In this document: positions 6,247-9,234 of the stretch, in pieces
Layout of the letters: each line of letters begins with the position of its first letter
Numbering within the stretch: the stretch's first letter is position 1
From: Legionellales bacterium
GTDB lineage: Bacteria; Pseudomonadota; Gammaproteobacteria; WLWR01
Reading direction: 5' to 3'
NCBI GenBank assembly: GCA_012103495.1
Contig: WLWR01000050.1
Coordinates: forward strand, 1-9,234
Length of the DNA stretch: 9,234 nucleotides
Program-made: the position numbers and the translations under genes
Notes under the pieces: model-generated
Told to the model about the DNA's origin: nothing
The model's input: the letters and a program-made list of their open reading frames with translations, nothing else
Database searches by the model: none

Positions 6247-8205
6247 TTAATTTTGCTCGGCTGGATCAGAAGACCCAGAAGGACTATCCGGACCTTTGAT
6301 AGCAGGTTTTTTCTCTGCTTGCAGTTGGTCCGGCGTATCCGTGTTTGAATCCGTTTTTTTACTGGTTTCATCATCATCCCAATCTCGCGGGGGATTTGGC
6401 ATTCGACCTTCCATAATATCTTGGATTTGTTGCGTATCAATGGTTTCGTATTTAACCAACGCTTCAGCCATCGAGTGTAATTTGTCAATATTTTCCATTA
6501 ATAATAATTTTGCCCGCGCATAATTGCGATCAATGATTTCACGAACTTCTTCATCAATTAATTTCGAAGTGGCATCGGCAATTTCTTTGCGGCTGGTGAC
6601 AGAACGCCCCAAAAATACTTCACTCTCTTCTTCACCATAGGTTAAAGGCCCTAGTTTATCAGACAAACCCCACTGCGTTACCATGTTGCGCGCAATATCC
6701 GTGGCTCGTTGAATGTCATTGGAAGCCCCGGTGGTTACCAAATCTTTACCAAAAATAAGTTCTTCAGCAACACGGCCTCCAAACAAACTGGACAACTGGC
6801 TTTCCAATCGACGTTTGGTATGGGAATATCGATCTTGTTCAGGCAAAAATACCGTTACCCCCAGCGCACGTCCACGAGGAATAATTGTCACTTTATACAC
6901 TGGGTCATGTTCTGGCACTAATAATCCAACAATGGCGTGACCGGCTTCATGATAGGCCGTTAATTTCTTTTCACTCTCATCCATCGCCATCGATTTGCGC
7001 TCAGCGCCCATCATGATTTTATCTTTGGCCAATTCCAATTCGCGCATGCCAATGGCTGATCTATTGGCGCGTGCGGCAAACAATGCGGCCTCATTAACCA
7101 AATTCGCCAAATCAGCACCGGAGAATCCAGGAGTACCTCGAGCAATGGGCTGCGCATTCGCGTCTTTAGCCAATGGAATCTTACGCATGTGTACTTTTAA
7201 AATTTGTTCACGTCCGCGAATATCAGGTAATGGCACCACGACTTGCCGATCAAATCGACCGGGGCGTAACAACGCAGGATCCAACACATCCGGACGGTTG
7301 GTTGCGGCAATCACAATCACCCCCTCTTTGCCTTCAAAACCATCCATTTCTACCAATAATTGATTTAAAGTTTGTTCACGCTCGTCGTGCCCACCGCCAA
7401 GACCAGCGCCTCGATGACGACCCACCGCATCGATTTCATCGATAAAAATAATACAAGGAGCTTGTTTTTTAGCTTGCTCAAACATGTCGCGCACCCTTGA
7501 TGCACCAACCCCAACAAACATTTCGACAAAATCCGATCCTGAAATGGTGAAAAAAGGCACTTTGGCTTCGCCGGCCACTGCTTTGGCCAATAAGGTTTTA
7601 CCGGTTCCTGGAGGACCGACCATCAATACCCCACGTGGAATACGACCGCCTAACTTTTGGAACTTGCCTGGATCTTTTAAAAAGTCGACCAGTTCTTCGA
7701 CTTCTTGTTTAGCTTCATCCACGCCTGCAACATCGACAAACGTCACTTTAACTTGATCTTCACCCAATAATCGTGCCCGACTGCGACCAAACGACATCGC
7801 CCCGCGACCGCCGCCGCCTTGCATTTGCCGCATGAAAAAAATCCACACTGCAATAAGCAACAACATGGGAAACCAATTGATAAAAATATGCAGTAAAATA
7901 TTGTCTTGCCGCGGCGCAGCACCTTCAACACTCACGCCTTTTTTCAATAAATCTGGTAATAAATATTGATCCGGAATGGGTGGAATATAAGTAGTAAACG
8001 GTTGATTATTAGATGTAGTCCCGGTGATAACTCGGTTCTCAATCTTCACTGAGCGCACATCACCCTGTTCAACACGTTCAACGAATTCAGAATAAGATAA
8101 TTTTTGAGTACCGGCGGTACGAGGTCCAAAATTACTAAATACTGAGACTAAAACAACTGCGATTATGATCCATAATAATAAGTTTTTCACCATATCACTC
8201 AACAC
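6247..8205 (-). CDS. ftsH: ATP-dependent zinc metalloprotease FtsH
   Basis: FtsH is a membrane-anchored hexameric AAA+ protease that degrades damaged membrane proteins and regulators such as LpxC or sigma-32 in E. coli. The 652 residues fit the family. Order: membrane segment about 8-24, periplasmic domain about 25-103, second membrane segment about 104-124, glycine-rich linker 130-134, Walker A GPPGTGKT at 197-204, pore motif FVG at 230-232, Walker B IIFIDEID at 252-259, second region of homology with R317 and R320, zinc site HEAGH at 419-423 and the third ligand D497. The C-terminal tail from about 605 is polar and acidic. The start is uncertain: GTG at 8205 (MLSD...) has AAGAGGA close upstream, while ATG at 8193 (MVKNLLLW) aligns with the E. 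coli N-terminus MAKNLILW. It lies 35 bases after rlmE, the standard neighbour. Confidence 0.98.
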   Translation of the reverse strand: MLSDMVKNLLLWIIIAVVLVSVFSNFGPRTAGTQKLSYSEFVERVEQGDVRSVKIENRVITGTTSNNQPFTTYIPPIPDQYLLPDLLKKGVSVEGAAPRQDNILLHIFINWFPMLLLIAVWIFFMRQMQGGGGRGAMSFGRSRARLLGEDQVKVTFVDVAGVDEAKQEVEELVDFLKDPGKFQKLGGRIPRGVLMVGPPGTGKTLLAKAVAGEAKVPFFTISGSDFVEMFVGVGASRVRDMFEQAKKQAPCIIFIDEIDAVGRHRGAGLGGGHDEREQTLNQLLVEMDGFEGKEGVIVIAATNRPDVLDPALLRPGRFDRQVVVPLPDIRGREQILKVHMRKIPLAKDANAQPIARGTPGFSGADLANLVNEAALFAARANRSAIGMRELELAKDKIMMGAERKSMAMDESEKKLTAYHEAGHAIVGLLVPEHDPVYKVTIIPRGRALGVTVFLPEQDRYSHTKRRLESQLSSLFGGRVAEELIFGKDLVTTGASNDIQRATDIARNMVTQWGLSDKLGPLTYGEEESEVFLGRSVTSRKEIADATSKLIDEEVREIIDRNYARAKLLLMENIDKLHSMAEALVKYETIDTQQIQDIMEGRMPNPPRDWDDDETSKKTDSNTDTPDQLQAEKKPAIKGPDSPSGSSDPAEQN

Positions 8206-8209
8206 TAAG

Positions 8210-8216
8210 TCCTCTT
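8210..8216 (-). promoter_or_regulatory. Shine-Dalgarno site of ftsH
   Basis: AAGAGGA on the minus strand sits four bases before GTG 8205 and sixteen before ATG 8193. It is well placed for neither, though nearer to normal for GTG, and it follows directly on the U-tract of the upstream hairpin. Confidence 0.6.
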
Positions 8217-8241
8217 AAAAAAATATGGCCTTCACGGCCAT
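8217..8241 (-). terminator. Intrinsic-terminator-like hairpin between rlmE and ftsH
   Basis: On the minus strand ATGGCC, a five-base loop (GTGAA) and GGCCAT form a six-pair stem with four GC pairs, followed after one A by seven U. The first arm overlaps the rlmE stop codon. It looks like a rho-independent terminator or attenuator inside the operon; the short stem suggests partial termination. Some promoter or read-through must still supply ftsH. Confidence 0.6.
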
Positions 8242-8867
8242 CACTCATTACTAGTATAGCCTTTGGCCACCAAATAAACCTCTTTGGAACGCGCTCGTGA
8301 AGCTTTGGGTTTGCGCACTTGCACCGTGGTAAAACACAACCTCACTTGGCGTAATAAATCTTCAAATCCTACCCCATGAAATAATTTCATGACCAAACTG
8401 CCGCGCGGTTTCAATATCTGCCCCACCATATCAAGAGCCAATTCCGCTAAATACATGCTGCGTGGAATATCGATACTGTGATTACCACTCAGATTGGGCG
8501 CCATGTCGGATAATACTACATCTACTCGTTGATCCCCAACTTTCTCTAAAACGCACTGTAACACTGCTTGCTCACGAAAATCTCCTTGCACCATCACCAC
8601 ATTGGGTAAAGGTTCTATCGGCAGCAAATCCACAGCCACCACTGTTCCGGTCGGCTGTACCCATTGACTTGCCAACTGCGACCACCCTCCAGGGGCAGCG
8701 CCTAAATCAACAATTCGCATTCCCGGTTGGATCAAACGATATTTTTGCTGCAACTCGATCAATTTGTAGGCGGCGCGCGAACGATAACCATCACGTTGCG
8801 CTTGTTTGACATAAGGATCGTTGAAATGTTCGGTTAACCAGCGTTTGCTGGACTTGGACTGACTCAT
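8241..8867 (-). CDS. rlmE: 23S rRNA 2'-O-methyltransferase RlmE (RrmJ/FtsJ)
   Basis: RlmE methylates the 2'-OH of U2552 in the A loop of 23S rRNA with S-adenosylmethionine, a late step in 50S assembly. The 208 residues match the family. The SAM-binding motif DLGAAPGGWSQ is at 54-64, and the catalytic K-D-K-E set is present as K35, D121 (SDMAPN), K161 (VMKLFHG) and E196 (SKEVYLV). The basic N-terminus and SRARSKEVYLVA end agree with E. coli RlmE. The ATG at 8867 gives the correct N-terminus but has no Shine-Dalgarno, and a strong promoter -10 lies only nine bases before it, so the message is probably almost leaderless. It heads the ftsH-folP-glmM operon. Confidence 0.97.
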   Translation of the reverse strand: MSQSKSSKRWLTEHFNDPYVKQAQRDGYRSRAAYKLIELQQKYRLIQPGMRIVDLGAAPGGWSQLASQWVQPTGTVVAVDLLPIEPLPNVVMVQGDFREQAVLQCVLEKVGDQRVDVVLSDMAPNLSGNHSIDIPRSMYLAELALDMVGQILKPRGSLVMKLFHGVGFEDLLRQVRLCFTTVQVRKPKASRARSKEVYLVAKGYTSNE

Positions 8868-8876
8868 AATTGCGCA

Positions 8877-8904
8877 AGTATAGCATTTTTTTGTAACTTG
8901 TCAC
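8877..8904 (-). promoter_or_regulatory. Sigma-70-type promoter of rlmE
   Basis: On the minus strand GTGACA (8904-8899; five of six matches to TTGACA), a 16-base spacer and TATACT (8882-8877; five of six) with an extended TGC upstream. Transcription would start about 8871-8868, leaving about one to four bases before the ATG. Confidence 0.7.
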
Positions 8905-8925
8905 GGATTCATACCATGTCCTGTT

Positions 8926-8987
8926 CAATGAGCGATGCCGATACGCTTAAGCAAAGAACTGCTCAGCCAATCGGTTCACACTCATTG
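8926..8987. repeat. Nested inverted repeat in the divergent rlmE/parE region
   Basis: CAATGAG at 8926-8932 pairs with CTCATTG at 8981-8987, and inside it CCGAT at 8938-8942 pairs with ATCGG at 8970-8974. The palindrome GCTTAAGC lies at 8945-8952. The right arm overlaps the parE -35 element. It could be an operator or simply chance in a 177-base gap. Confidence 0.35.
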
Positions 8988-9013
8988 GCAAAATGAAACG
9001 ACTTGTCTACAAT
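8985..9013 (+). promoter_or_regulatory. Sigma-70-type promoter of parE
   Basis: TTGGCA (8985-8990), a 17-base spacer and TACAAT (9008-9013), each hexamer one base off consensus. Transcription would start near 9020, leaving a leader of about 25 bases. Confidence 0.75.
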
Positions 9014-9044
9014 AGCCGCAATTTTTTTGACAAACGAGACCTTT

Positions 9045-9234
9045 ATGGCGAGCAACTACACAGCCGAAACCATTGAAGTGTTGGAAGGTTTAGAACCAGT
9101 ACAACGTCGTCCTGGCATGTATACGGATACCACCCGCCCCAATCATTTAGCCCAAGAAGTCATCGACAATGCCGTGGATGAAGCCATCGCAGGCTTTGCT
9201 GATCGCATCGAAGTCATTTTGTATGCAGATCAAT
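9045..9234 (+). CDS. parE: DNA topoisomerase IV subunit B ParE (partial, 5' end only)
   Basis: ParE is the ATPase subunit of topoisomerase IV, which with ParC separates linked daughter chromosomes. Only 63 codons are present before the right edge. RRPGMYTDTTRPNHL at 21-35 is the ParE form; GyrB has a different sequence after PGMYI. The GHKL ATPase N-box EVIDNAVDEA at 38-47 supplies the catalytic Glu and the Mg-binding Asn. The ATG at 9045 gives the usual start; a weak GAG at 9036-9038 is the only ribosome site. It is divergent from rlmE with its own promoter. Confidence 0.95.
   Translation, partial: MASNYTAETIEVLEGLEPVQRRPGMYTDTTRPNHLAQEVIDNAVDEAIAGFADRIEVILYADQ

Noticed and set aside
6995..7363. 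122-residue plus-strand frame opposite ftsH
   Set aside because: It is antisense to conserved FtsH sequence and has no ribosome site or recognisable protein features.
8253..8258. TATACT at the 3' end of rlmE as an ftsH promoter
   Set aside because: No matching -35 at 16-18 bases, and a transcript started here would meet the terminator-like hairpin at once.
9027..9032. Perfect TTGACA just before parE as a -35 element
   Set aside because: No -10-like hexamer follows at the right distance; that position falls inside the start of the parE coding region.

Overview
The window is a piece of a gammaproteobacterial chromosome. It has a conserved housekeeping block on the minus strand (rlmE, ftsH, folP, glmM), a divergently transcribed parE cut by the right edge, and one very large unrecognised gene filling the left 3.9 kb. 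The order rlmE-ftsH-folP-glmM, the ParE-type (not GyrB-type) N-terminus and the E. coli-like protein sequences point to Gammaproteobacteria. The AT-rich giant gene with a J-domain-like segment would fit a host-associated lineage such as Legionellales, but that placement is inference.

Layout. At 1-3907 (minus) a single reading frame stays open for 1302 codons from a well-placed ATG with an AAGGAG ribosome site and runs off the left edge without a stop. It encodes an N-terminal HPD-containing segment resembling a divergent J domain, then two copies of a roughly 185-residue repeat, a charged coiled-coil-like stretch and a long C-terminal part I cannot assign. At 4034-5377 lies glmM (GTG start), at 5417-6238 folP, at 6247-8205 ftsH and at 8241-8867 rlmE, all minus strand with gaps of 39, 8 and 35 bases. 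From 8868 to 9044 is a divergent promoter region, and parE begins at 9045 (plus).

How it works together. The rlmE promoter has a near-consensus extended -10 only nine bases from the start codon, so the rlmE message should be nearly leaderless. A terminator-like hairpin with a U-tract sits between rlmE and ftsH, directly against the ftsH ribosome site, so ftsH expression may be attenuated. folP has no visible ribosome site and its start codon lies in a small hairpin eight bases after ftsH, which suggests translational coupling. No terminator is visible between glmM and the giant gene, so the giant gene may be partly read from the housekeeping operon. Nothing in the sequence shows that its function is related to it.

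The part most worth attention is the giant gene: incomplete here, lower in GC than its neighbours in sampled lines, internally duplicated, and placed directly after glmM. No stretch above 300 bases lacks a gene.
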